Below are positions 49,777-59,547 of a DNA stretch of 64,000 bases, piece after piece. A program made the translations under genes and the position numbers. Position 1 is the stretch's first letter. Each line of letters starts with the position of its first letter. Source of the DNA: Chlamydiales bacterium. Lineage in GTDB: Bacteria > Chlamydiota > Chlamydiia > Chlamydiales > JARBTQ01. The DNA is taken from assembly GCA_029240075.1 (NCBI GenBank), contig JARBTQ010000003.1, positions 62,001 through 126,000 on the forward strand, given 5' to 3'. The notes beneath the pieces were generated by a model. It worked only from the letters and a program-made list of their open reading frames with translations. It searched no databases and had not been told where the DNA came from.

Positions 49777-49806
49777 AGGGCCAATTAAATCTACTTTGGC
49801 CCTTTC
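49777..49806 (+). terminator. Intrinsic terminator after the cyclase gene
   Basis: AGGGCCAA / TTGGCCCT perfect 8-bp stem followed by TTTCT. Confidence 0.75.
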
Positions 49807-49958
49807 TGATCGTCTATTTCTTCTCTCAATGAACTTCTTGCAAAAACACTCATAACAGGTTAAAATTTAAGCATCTATTGTTATAAATTCGGCTAATCAT
49901 ATGATTTTTATAAAATTTTAAAAACACCGTTTAGCATTATACACAGAATAAATATCCA

Positions 49959-50756
49959 ATGAATGGGGGAGATGCAATGAATGAAAGTTATTTTAATTTT
50001 GAAAGGTTAACACCAGATTTACAGAAAGAGGTTTTTAGCCAAGCAGATAATCAAACCTTAGGACGATTAGGTCAAACTTCTACAGAGGTAAAGGCTATAG
50101 CTGGTCCTATGATTAAAATGCTTCAGTTAGCTAAAAGAATTGAACAATTTGGACGTCTTGACTCGTTAGTATTAGCGGAAACAATAAAGAGTCCTTGCGG
50201 AAATGTCCCTAGATTGATTCCTGGGGTGCTTTCAATAAATAATGAAATAAAAAATCAAACTGATAAGAAAATTCTAATACAAGCAATTGAGAAGTTATTG
50301 AAAAACCCTAATCTCTCTAAAATGCTTTATCAGCTTTGTCATGGTAATGATATCGAAGCTATTAAATTGATGTTAGATTTAGGCGCTAATCCAAATTATC
50401 GGTCAGAGGATAATCCTTTTTGTATACTCTTACAATTAGTTCCAGACTTAGCTCACAATAAAGATAAAAACCCTAGTACTAATTGGTCAATGCAGCAAAA
50501 TTACTATTCTAAATCGTTGTGTACTCCATTGCATGCAGCTATAAGGGCAGTCAGTATTGATAATACAGGCAAAGCTCTTGAAGTTATAGATTTACTGTTA
50601 AAGGCAGGGGCTAAACCTGATCAAGTTGACCATGATGGCAAGACAGCCCTTCAACTATTGAATGAGTTCCAAAATACTGTTCATAATACAACAGCTAATT
50701 ACTTAAAGGCAGCAGCTGAAAAGCTTGAAGTAGCTATAAACCAAAATAAGCATTAA
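49959..50756 (+). CDS. F-box-like and ankyrin-repeat protein (candidate effector)
   Basis: NFERLTPDLQKEVFSQADNQTLGRLGQTSTEVKAIAGPMIKM (F-box-like); ankyrin DIEAIKLMLDLGANPNYRS; EVIDLLLKAGAKPDQVDHDGKTALQLL. Confidence 0.75.
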   Translation: MNGGDAMNESYFNFERLTPDLQKEVFSQADNQTLGRLGQTSTEVKAIAGPMIKMLQLAKRIEQFGRLDSLVLAETIKSPCGNVPRLIPGVLSINNEIKNQTDKKILIQAIEKLLKNPNLSKMLYQLCHGNDIEAIKLMLDLGANPNYRSEDNPFCILLQLVPDLAHNKDKNPSTNWSMQQNYYSKSLCTPLHAAIRAVSIDNTGKALEVIDLLLKAGAKPDQVDHDGKTALQLLNEFQNTVHNTTANYLKAAAEKLEVAINQNKH

Positions 50757-51011
50757 TTTTTAGAAAGCTAAAATTTTTTACATTGTTTGCTTTAGTCATA
50801 GTAAAACCTTGCATAAGCTTCATGCAAATGAAGCTTATAGTATTCAACCTGTTTTGTATAGTAATTAGAAGCCTACGAAAAATTCTATTTATAGCTTTTG
50901 GATTTCAGCGGGATAATTTTTGGAAGTATTTAAATAAGGCTTTCACGTACAATTGCTATAATATTTTAGCTGGAATTTAGATAAAGCAAAATTAAATATA
51001 AGGATGAAACT

Positions 51012-51365
51012 ATGACAGACAAAGTTACTTATGCAATTAGAATGGGTTTTATTCAATCACCAGAAGAACGTTCAAATAATAGCGTAAATTTAAGCGAGCG
51101 GAATCGACAATACACAGCCCAAACAAGGCTTAATCAAGGCTTAGAATTGCGAGTAAGAAACATTTCCCAAAGGTCTTTATCCAACCTTTCAGATCTGCTA
51201 ATCGGTATAAGTCTGCTTACAATAGGAATTGCAGTAGTGCAACTAGCTGATTGCTATATAAAAGAAGAAAACTGCATCCCATCAAACTATACTATTCTTA
51301 GTTTAAGTATTGCAATAACCTGCTTAACGATCCTTTATCTTTATAGAGGGCGTATTCATAACTGA
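51012..51365 (+). CDS. Small protein with bilobed hydrophobic domain (Inc-like candidate)
   Basis: 117 aa; hydrophilic N-terminus, then two adjacent TM segments LLIGISLLTIGIAVVQL and YTILSLSIAITCLTILYLY. Confidence 0.6.
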   Translation: MTDKVTYAIRMGFIQSPEERSNNSVNLSERNRQYTAQTRLNQGLELRVRNISQRSLSNLSDLLIGISLLTIGIAVVQLADCYIKEENCIPSNYTILSLSIAITCLTILYLYRGRIHN

Positions 51366-51629
51366 CTTACAAACTAAAACATAGCGGTTTGTTATTCCCT
51401 GCTTAAGCCTCTGTATTTGCCTTAAAGAAGCAAAGGTTAGACGCCTATTTGAGTTCTGCTGGGATTCACAAATTCATACAAAATATTTGAAAGGAAACTT
51501 TATGGGAAGCTTGGCCCTAGCTGTAGTTCCAAGAATTTCACTAATTGCTATAGTTATTTCTTCTAAAGGTTCAGCAAGCTTACAGAATCACTAAGGCTTA
51601 CAAAAGATACAGCCTAAGTTTAGGAATAA

Positions 51630-52235
51630 TTAATTTTCCATAATATATTTAACTTGATTAGCAAGTTGTTGAGAAAGGGTTTCTTTATGTTTCATGATTT
51701 GCAACCATCCTTCGGGGGAAGCTAAGTCAGAAACGAGCTTCCACATCCTGCACTCTTTCTGAAGTTGCTTTGCTACCCAAGCAATTGCATATCCTTCCAT
51801 ATCAACTAAATCAGATTTTAGTGCTAACTGAGAACGTACTGTAGAATGAAAGATAGGGTAGTTCGAAGATATAAGCGCTACTCCATTAACGTCCAAGGGA
51901 ATATCAGGGAAAGTTCTTTTAGCAAGGTTGTGGCTATGCTCATCAACATATTCGGGGATTGAAAGATGCTTAGACACAAGATTTACTTCTCGCATAGATC
52001 CAATTAAAAGTTTGTCATTCAAGCTACCAGCAATTCCAAAGTTTAAGATACGCTCACTTAAATGGGCATAACGACTAATAAAGCTGCTTGCTGCTAACAT
52101 CCCATAGCCTGTGATTAAAATATATCCGTTTTCAATAGGATAAAAATGTTGTAGTCCCTGTGGTATTATTGAAAAGAGCTTAAAGGTTTCAGCAGCTTCC
52201 CACTCAGCTGCAAAAACGAGCAAAGTTTTCTTCAT
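51630..52235 (-). CDS. Futalosine hydrolase / MTA-SAH nucleosidase-like protein
   Basis: LLVFAAEWEAAETFKLF; NFGIAGSLND; LVDMEGYAIAWVAKQ nucleoside-phosphorylase-fold motifs. Confidence 0.75.
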   Translation of the reverse strand: MKKTLLVFAAEWEAAETFKLFSIIPQGLQHFYPIENGYILITGYGMLAASSFISRYAHLSERILNFGIAGSLNDKLLIGSMREVNLVSKHLSIPEYVDEHSHNLAKRTFPDIPLDVNGVALISSNYPIFHSTVRSQLALKSDLVDMEGYAIAWVAKQLQKECRMWKLVSDLASPEGWLQIMKHKETLSQQLANQVKYIMEN

Positions 52236-52236
52236 C

Positions 52237-53832
52237 TTAAGATTCCTCCTTATGACGTAAGAAAAAATAATACAAGATAAGTCCTATAATTCCAAAAGTT
52301 ATTGCCTGTGCAGCAAAATTAGCTGTATGATGGGACCAAGGCATTTTTAGAGATTGGATATCGTAAGAACCAATAAAGAGGTCCCAAGTGATATCTGCAA
52401 ATCCCCTGTACCCAATCATAATAGCACAAATTCCAGCGGTTAAGGAGCATAAACCTACCCGCAAGCTATAGTATCCTAGACCTTTATATGTAGCGAAGTC
52501 TCTATCTTGTTTCATAAGATCAATAATGAGTATTAGAGCATTGAATAAGCTTGATAAGCTAGTAGCGAGTGCTATACTCATAGCTCCTAATTTAAATCCC
52601 CAAACGAACAGCGAGTTGAAAAACAGGTTTAAAGCGACAGATATAAATGAAAGCTTCATAGGGAACTTGTAGTTACCCTTTGCATAATATGCCTGTGTAA
52701 GAATTAAAACCAATGCACTTGGAAAAAGGCCGGTTCCATAACCCCATAAGCAAAAAGTTGTTTCTCTAATTGCTTCTGCGTCAAAGTCACCATGCCCATA
52801 AATTAGTTTAGTTGATATCGCACCTAAGGCAAATAAAGCCATTGTACAAGGGATCATTAAAGTCGCACATCGCTTTAGTGAAAATTTAAGCAAATAGTGG
52901 TAATGCTCTAGCTCATGATTCTTAATTGCACGTGACAGGGGTGGGAGTAGAACACTTGACAATGCGACTCCGAATAAAGAGAGAGGGAGTAAGTAGAGCC
53001 TCACCGCAAACCAGAGGTAAGCTGGTCCTTTATCTGAGGCTTCTAAAGCAAATAGGGGGTCTAAGGTACTATTGATCTGATTTGCTCCAATGCCTATAGC
53101 AGCGGTCCACCATGCAATCATTAGCTTTTTAGTTTCTAACCCCAGCAATTTAGATTTTATTTCTGCCCACAAAAATGCACGATGAGCTTGAATTGCTTTC
53201 CAAACAGGAACATACGTGATTAACCACTCTACAAAAGCAGCCATCAATAAAGCTCCTGCTAAATAAGGCATTGCCTTTGCAACAGGAGTAGAGTAAAGAC
53301 TCCAAGCCGTAAGGACCCAAATCAAGTTATACAAAGCTGGTGCAAAACTTGCAGTAAAAAAAGATTTTTGACACTGCAATAAAGCAGTGTTAAGGGAATA
53401 AAGGCTATTGAAAAGGAGTCCTGGTAGCATAATAGCTGTAAGTAATAAGATAAAATGCCACTCTTCATTGCACAAGCTGCTTTGTATAAAGAGCATTAAC
53501 CCTGCTTCAGCAAGAATGACAAAGATTCCTAGCGCTCCGACAAGTAGGATATTCAAAGATGTAAAAAAAGCAAACGCCTGCCGCTGATCATTCTTCCGAA
53601 TCTCTTCAAATTGTGGAATAAAGGCAATATTAAGCGCCCCTTCACCAAAAAGCCTGCGCCAGACATAAGCAAACCGAAATGCTGTCATAAATGCTGCTAA
53701 TGGTGGTGTACAACCAAAAGCCGCAGCTGTAACCATGTCGCGTAAAAGACCAGTTACTCTACTCAGTAATGTGCCTGAAAAAAAACGTTTTAATCCGTTT
53801 GTCAAGCTATTTGTTAATTCTTGTTGCTGCAT
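52237..53832 (-). CDS. murJ: Lipid II flippase MurJ (MviN)
   Basis: SGTLLSRVTGLLRDMVTAAAFG; AFRFAYVWRRLFGEGALNIAFIPQFEE; FSPAL-type SFAPALYNL; 14-TM layout. Confidence 0.92.
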   Translation of the reverse strand: MQQQELTNSLTNGLKRFFSGTLLSRVTGLLRDMVTAAAFGCTPPLAAFMTAFRFAYVWRRLFGEGALNIAFIPQFEEIRKNDQRQAFAFFTSLNILLVGALGIFVILAEAGLMLFIQSSLCNEEWHFILLLTAIMLPGLLFNSLYSLNTALLQCQKSFFTASFAPALYNLIWVLTAWSLYSTPVAKAMPYLAGALLMAAFVEWLITYVPVWKAIQAHRAFLWAEIKSKLLGLETKKLMIAWWTAAIGIGANQINSTLDPLFALEASDKGPAYLWFAVRLYLLPLSLFGVALSSVLLPPLSRAIKNHELEHYHYLLKFSLKRCATLMIPCTMALFALGAISTKLIYGHGDFDAEAIRETTFCLWGYGTGLFPSALVLILTQAYYAKGNYKFPMKLSFISVALNLFFNSLFVWGFKLGAMSIALATSLSSLFNALILIIDLMKQDRDFATYKGLGYYSLRVGLCSLTAGICAIMIGYRGFADITWDLFIGSYDIQSLKMPWSHHTANFAAQAITFGIIGLILYYFFLRHKEES

Positions 53833-53970
53833 ATTAATTGTCGTTACCCCATATAGAGAAGCAACCTTATCATATTTTAATATACTTTATAATGTTATAC
53901 TCATGTATTCCTATTGTTGCACTTAGAACTTGAAAGAGCAAGATAAAGAAGAGTAAAAAATAGAGTCTTA

Positions 53971-53998
53971 CCCTTCAGAATTTAAAATTCTGAAGGGG
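53971..53998 (-). terminator. Intrinsic terminator of the RND efflux operon
   Basis: CCCTTCAGAATT..AATTCTGAAGGG near-perfect palindrome downstream of the permease stop. Confidence 0.75.
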
Positions 53999-54043
53999 TT
54001 AGAGAGTGCTTGTTTAATAAACCTTGAATGCTTAGGAAACATA

Positions 54044-57000
54044 TCAAGATAGAGTCGTTTCAAATTCTCTTTCTATCTTTGCTGAGTTTATGAATCTTCT
54101 CTTTATCCATAAGCTCATATTATCCAGTAAAGTATAGATAATAGGTACGACAACTAGAGTTAGAGGAGTTGCTGCTATCATTCCTCCCATAACAGCGACT
54201 CCCATCGATGCTCTGGTTTCTCCTCCTTCTGAAAAGGCCAAGGCAACAGGTAACATTCCACTAATAGTAGTTACAGCAGTCATTAAGATAGGACGTAATC
54301 TCTGGGGACCAGCTTGTAAAATTGCTTCTGTTCTGCTTATTCCCTGATTACGAAGTTGAATAATAATATCCAAAAGTAAAATTCCATTCTTAGTAGCAAT
54401 CCCTACAAGCATTACTAAACCAATAAATGAAAAAATATCTAGGGATAGTTGACTCACTACTAATCCGACAAAGACCCCTATCAAAGCTAAAGGTAGAGTC
54501 ATCATGATTGTAAAAGGGTGAACAAATGAATCAAATTGAGCCGCTAACAAGAGATAAACAATTAAAATTGACAGTACAAAAGCTTGGATAAGATACATAA
54601 AAGACTCTCGAAATGTTTTCGAATTACCTGCTGCCTCAAATGTATATAGACTTCCTTTCGGTAAAACATCCTTGATGATTGTTTCAACCTCTTGCATTGC
54701 CTCTCCTAAAGGTTTGCCTTTCAAATTAGAAAAAATGGTTACGGCCCTTTCACGATCATAATGTGTAATTGTACTCGGACCAGTAGAATCTTTAATTGCT
54801 ACTAAGTTACCCAATTCAACAATTTGTCCTTGTTTGTTTTTTACCCATATATGGTTAATATGTTCTGCGATTTGGTTAAAAGGCTGTTCTCCTTTGACCC
54901 GAATGTGGTACCGCTCTCCCCCTTCTCTGAAGTAAGCAACATCAACACCCCCCATAACAGCGTTAATTGCTGTACTAATTTCTGTAATTGATACACCTAA
55001 AAGTTTGGCCCTTTCACGATCGATTGTGATGTGAGCTTCTGGCTTTTGTAGACGTAGGTTAGCATCAAGATCTATAAAGCCCCCTTTTTGCTTCATTCGC
55101 TCGAGTATCTGATCTGCATAACTTGCTAAATCCTCAATATTAGGCCCCTGGATAACATACTGTAAATCTGTTTTCCTCTGAGCTCCCCCTATAGGAGAAA
55201 TTCTATCTACAAAGGCTGCAATTCCTGGTATCTGCTTAAGCTCATTTCGAATCTCACCCATCACTTGATCTTGTGACTTTTTTCTCAAATTATGGGGTTG
55301 CATATTGATAAAGCAGATTCCTTGGTTCGACTGTGGAGCTCCTACATCACCAATGCCCACATTAATAAAGCTACCCTTAATTTCAGGGTAAGATTGTAAT
55401 TTGCTCTCTATTTGCTCGGCCAAATTAGCTGTCGTCTCTAGACTTGTTCCTAAGGGGGTTTCGAATTGAATTAAAAAGCGTCCTTCATCTGCAGCTCGGG
55501 AAAATTCCTTTTTGACCAAAGGGGAAGCTACTAGGGCAAAGGTTCCGATTAATAGCAGCCCAATACTACTTAATACGGCCCAAGGATATCTTAAAGACCA
55601 TTCAAGAGTCTTTTTATAGAGCCGATCAGTATATTCAATATAAATTTCAAAGCGATCTTTGAGTAGACCAAATAATAGTAAAGATGCAACGATCAATAAA
55701 GTGGAGTCCCATTCATGAAGATTCCAATAAACTAATCCACCCAAAATAGTGGTTACAATTACTAATAATGACCAGAAAAAAGCTTTGCTCATTTGAGCTC
55801 GTCCCTCGTTTTTTGCCAGCAAACGAGCAGACAACATGGGTGTTAAGGTAAGAGCTATAATTAAAGAAATAAACAAAGAAAAAGAAACAGTTAAACCAAA
55901 TTGAAAGAAAAAACGTCCAATGATTCCCTTCATATACGCAATAGGAATAAAGACGGCTATTACAGAAGCTGTTGAAATAATAACTGCAAAACCGATCTCT
56001 TTCATCGCATCTAGTGTTGCTGCCAACCTAGCTTTACCCATTTCTAAGTGACGATAGATGTTTTCAATTACAACAATAGCATCATCAATCACCATCCCTA
56101 CGGCTAATGATAATCCAAGCATTGTTAAATTATTCATGGTAAAGCCTGCCATCTGCATAAGCATAAAAGTAGCAATTAGTGATGTAGGAATTGCTAAAGC
56201 TGTAATGATAGTAGCCCTTGCAGAGTGTAAAAACAAATACATTACCAGAATTGTAAGGAGTGCTCCAAAAATAATATCAAACTGCACCCCTTTGATAGAA
56301 GTCTCTATAAATTTTGAGGAATCAAAAGCTAAATGAATGTCCACACCAGAAGGAGCCAATTTTTTCAATGTACCTAATTGCTCTTTTACCAGTTCTGCAA
56401 CAGCAACAGTATTAGCTCCAGATTGCTTTCGAATTCCTAGACCAATTGTCGATAAACCATTGTAACGAGCAATAGTAGTTGCATCTTCTAACCCTATTTC
56501 AACTCTTGCAACATCAGCCAATCTAACAAAAGGGTGCTCTCCTTTAATCACCAAATCTCCTAGCTCTTTTGTAGAAGAAAATTCGCCAAGTACTCTTATG
56601 GGGATATCACGGCTGAGCCCCTCTATTTTTCCTGCTGGAAGTTCTAAGTGTTCAGCCTTGATGGCCGCTATAACGTCGGTAGGCGATAGTCCTCGAGCAG
56701 CTAATTGATCGGGTTGAAGCCAAATACGATAGGCTCTATCTCGAAATGATCCGAGCATAACAGAACCAACCCCATGCAATTTTTGTAAATAATCTTGAGC
56801 TACTTGATCTACCCAATGAGCCATTTCCCAATAATCGCCCGTTGTTGTGCAAGCGAGCCATAAGATAGGTTGGTCCGCGATATTCATCTTTTGAATTAGA
56901 GGAGGATCGATCTCCTGTGGTAATTTATTGATGATCGCTGCAACCCGGTCCCTGACCTCCTGTACAGCAATGTCAATATTCTTATCGAGTGCAAATTCCA

Positions 57001-57277
57001 AGATTACTGCAGAATTAGAGAAGGAAGAGAAAGAAGTTACTGTCTCTAACTGGGAAATAGTTCCAATTTCATCTTCAATAATTTTAGTTACATTCTGCTC
57101 AACAACCTCAGCACTAGCGCCTTTAAGAGAAGAGATGATCGTTACAACGGGCATTTCCACTTCAGGGAACAAGTCAATTCCCATATTAAAATAACCGATA
57201 AGCCCAAATATAATTGTCGATATTGCAATAACAAGAGTAAAAACAGGCTTTGCAATAGCAATTTCTGAAATCTTCAT
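54044..57277 (-). CDS. RND-family efflux permease (AcrB/HAE-like)
   Basis: 1077 aa; GYFNMGIDLFPEVEMPVVTI; GMVIDDAIVVIENIYRH; SFIGLVMLVGIATKNGILLLD. Confidence 0.95.
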   Translation of the reverse strand: MKISEIAIAKPVFTLVIAISTIIFGLIGYFNMGIDLFPEVEMPVVTIISSLKGASAEVVEQNVTKIIEDEIGTISQLETVTSFSSFSNSAVILEFALDKNIDIAVQEVRDRVAAIINKLPQEIDPPLIQKMNIADQPILWLACTTTGDYWEMAHWVDQVAQDYLQKLHGVGSVMLGSFRDRAYRIWLQPDQLAARGLSPTDVIAAIKAEHLELPAGKIEGLSRDIPIRVLGEFSSTKELGDLVIKGEHPFVRLADVARVEIGLEDATTIARYNGLSTIGLGIRKQSGANTVAVAELVKEQLGTLKKLAPSGVDIHLAFDSSKFIETSIKGVQFDIIFGALLTILVMYLFLHSARATIITALAIPTSLIATFMLMQMAGFTMNNLTMLGLSLAVGMVIDDAIVVIENIYRHLEMGKARLAATLDAMKEIGFAVIISTASVIAVFIPIAYMKGIIGRFFFQFGLTVSFSLFISLIIALTLTPMLSARLLAKNEGRAQMSKAFFWSLLVIVTTILGGLVYWNLHEWDSTLLIVASLLLFGLLKDRFEIYIEYTDRLYKKTLEWSLRYPWAVLSSIGLLLIGTFALVASPLVKKEFSRAADEGRFLIQFETPLGTSLETTANLAEQIESKLQSYPEIKGSFINVGIGDVGAPQSNQGICFINMQPHNLRKKSQDQVMGEIRNELKQIPGIAAFVDRISPIGGAQRKTDLQYVIQGPNIEDLASYADQILERMKQKGGFIDLDANLRLQKPEAHITIDRERAKLLGVSITEISTAINAVMGGVDVAYFREGGERYHIRVKGEQPFNQIAEHINHIWVKNKQGQIVELGNLVAIKDSTGPSTITHYDRERAVTIFSNLKGKPLGEAMQEVETIIKDVLPKGSLYTFEAAGNSKTFRESFMYLIQAFVLSILIVYLLLAAQFDSFVHPFTIMMTLPLALIGVFVGLVVSQLSLDIFSFIGLVMLVGIATKNGILLLDIIIQLRNQGISRTEAILQAGPQRLRPILMTAVTTISGMLPVALAFSEGGETRASMGVAVMGGMIAATPLTLVVVPIIYTLLDNMSLWIKRRFINSAKIEREFETTLS

Positions 57278-57288
57278 AGTTGCCCCTT

Positions 57289-58422
57289 CTACTTGAGATT
57301 TTTAATTTCTAAAGGAATTACTGATGCCCCATCTGCTAGTTTTGAAGCCCCGAATGTTGCTGCAATCTCACCTATCTCTATCCCTTTTTTAATCTCTACC
57401 CAGCCATTTGCAGTTTTTCCAACTTGAACTTCCCTCTTTTGAGCAATCATTCTTTCTTGTTTTTCTTGTACTATGAAGACATAATAGCGGCCTTCAGATC
57501 CCTTGACTAACGACTGAACAGGTATAGCAATCATTTGGCCTTCAGACCCAAATAGGAATGTTACACGTCCAAAAGATCCTGATGGTATTTTATAATCTTT
57601 ATTCTCAACTGCAACTTCTACCTTGACTGTCCTTGTTTCTGGATTGATAGCTGGAGAAATGCGATAGACTTTTCCTTGATAATTATCCTCGTATATAAGG
57701 ACACTGCAAAGCATTCCTTTGCTCAACCATTTATTCATCGATTCTGGTATAAATGTTTCTGCATGTAAGACGTCTACTTTTTCTACCGTTAAAAGGGGTT
57801 GTTGTTGTTGCTGTGGATTAATTAAAGTCCCAACCTCCACTTGTCTTCTTGTTATAAGTCCTGCAAAAGGGGCTATGATGGTGTATTTTTCTACTGTAGC
57901 TATTGCTATATCAAGAGCTGCATTAGCTTCGCTTAAGGCGGCTTCTGCTATGACCAAATTATCTTTAGCATCTGTATACTCTTGGTCAGAAACGGCTTGC
58001 TTTGAGAATAAAAATTCTTTACGTTGGTAATTTGTTTGTGCTTTTTGTAAAGCTGCCTTTGTTTGAAGTACTTTAGCCTCTGCTTGCTCTTTTTGTGCTA
58101 TAGCAATTCGATTATCAAGCTGGATGAGAATGTCACCTTTTTGAACAAAATCCCCTTCATCACAGTAGATTTCAATAACTTTTCCAGAAACTTCGACAGC
58201 TATATCAATCTTTAAAGGAGACTTTAAAGTTGCTATCTCTGTTAATGAATTTTCCATCTTAACAGGTTGTACTTTCCAAATATTTACTGAAATCGCCTCT
58301 ACAGTGCTATCTTGCTCCGAGATTGATATAGCCTCTTTTGCAAGAAGAGTACTACATGGAAAGATGTAGAGTATAGCGATTAAGTAAAAGCCATAAAATT
58401 TATGAACTTTCTTGTTTTGCAT
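57289..58422 (-). CDS. RND efflux periplasmic adaptor (membrane fusion protein)
   Basis: GKVIEIYCDEGDFVQKGDILIQLDNR; TIIAPFAGLITRRQVEVGTLI. Confidence 0.92.
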   Translation of the reverse strand: MQNKKVHKFYGFYLIAILYIFPCSTLLAKEAISISEQDSTVEAISVNIWKVQPVKMENSLTEIATLKSPLKIDIAVEVSGKVIEIYCDEGDFVQKGDILIQLDNRIAIAQKEQAEAKVLQTKAALQKAQTNYQRKEFLFSKQAVSDQEYTDAKDNLVIAEAALSEANAALDIAIATVEKYTIIAPFAGLITRRQVEVGTLINPQQQQQPLLTVEKVDVLHAETFIPESMNKWLSKGMLCSVLIYEDNYQGKVYRISPAINPETRTVKVEVAVENKDYKIPSGSFGRVTFLFGSEGQMIAIPVQSLVKGSEGRYYVFIVQEKQERMIAQKREVQVGKTANGWVEIKKGIEIGEIAATFGASKLADGASVIPLEIKNLK

Positions 58423-58531
58423 AAGAATACTAATGCTCCTATTGTCACAAGCTAACGAATTTAAAGTTTATATGAGGTATCAAATGATCTATTTATAAAT
58501 TGTCTAAAAGTTAAGGCCCTATCCTTTGTGC

Positions 58532-59167
58532 TTAAGAAGTCCCTTTGTCTCTTCTAATAATGCCCGTAAGAAAGGTTGAAACTATCACCTCTGCTATTTG
58601 TTGTTCTGAGAGATTCGGAAGGTCTTTAGAGTGAAAAAAGTTTTTCATTAGGCCATATTGAAATACGAGAGCTAGAAACATAATTGACATCAATTTAGGA
58701 TCTTGCTCACGGTATATTCCATCCTCAATCCCTCTCGCAAAAATTGTTGAGAGCTTTGGCAATAGTATTTGATGCCTTTTTTCAATAAAAAGTTCTGCTA
58801 ATTCTGACTCCTCCAATGTACTATAGAAAATCAAACGCATAAAGTCGGGATCTACTTGTAAATCAGATAACAAAATCTTACTCAGAGCTAATAATATCCC
58901 TTGGTCTGTATCTTCAGCCATAAGGATCTCATTATCAAATGGGTCTTTGACTTCCTTTAGCTTCCATTCAGCAATAGCTTGGAATAAAGCTTTTTTACTT
59001 TCAAAGACCTTATACAACATCCCTTCACTGATAGCCGCTTCCTTCGCAATCTCTTTTGTAGTCGTCCCTTTAAATCCTTTGAGAGCAAAGAGCTTAATAC
59101 TGCTCTGTATAATTTTTTCTTTTCGTTCCTCTAGAGATAAACGATGCTTAGTAAAATGGTCTTTCAT
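58532..59167 (-). CDS. TetR/AcrR-family transcriptional regulator
   Basis: KIIQSSIKLFALKGFKGTTTKEIAKEAAISEGMLYKVFESKKALFQAI. Confidence 0.93.
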   Translation of the reverse strand: MKDHFTKHRLSLEERKEKIIQSSIKLFALKGFKGTTTKEIAKEAAISEGMLYKVFESKKALFQAIAEWKLKEVKDPFDNEILMAEDTDQGILLALSKILLSDLQVDPDFMRLIFYSTLEESELAELFIEKRHQILLPKLSTIFARGIEDGIYREQDPKLMSIMFLALVFQYGLMKNFFHSKDLPNLSEQQIAEVIVSTFLTGIIRRDKGTS

Positions 59168-59186
59168 ATGAGATTAATGGTTTAGG

Positions 59187-59204
59187 TAAGTAAGCGCTCA
59201 CTTA
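59187..59204. promoter_or_regulatory. Probable TetR-family operator palindrome
   Basis: TAAGTAAGC|GCTCACTTA, 8/9 symmetric arms, 20 bp upstream of the tetR start. Confidence 0.6.
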
Positions 59205-59547
59205 TTAAAAAAGAAATTGTTAATTTTGTCAAAATTTAATTCGTAGACAAAAATTTTTTACAGATTTTCATACCTACTAGATATACAGAGCGGGGGTGAA
59301 TTTATCTTATTCTTTTAAGTATAAGAAAATGGTCAGCAGGACTGCACACTGTGCATGTGATCCTAATACAAACTTAGTTACCTTATTTAAATTGTTATAA
59401 AAATATTTGGATGTTTTATAATTTAAATATATGGATTTTATAAGACATTTTATTTAAATTCATATTTGCTATTCTGGATTTAGCAATCGATTTTATCTTA
59501 TCCAAAATAAACCCTTATAATAAAAAAACTATATTTATGAGATATCT

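Noticed and set aside
50783-50980. 65-aa + ORF between the F-box/ankyrin gene and the Inc-like gene
   Set aside because: No convincing ribosome-binding site or domain; hydrophobicity can arise from T-rich sequence
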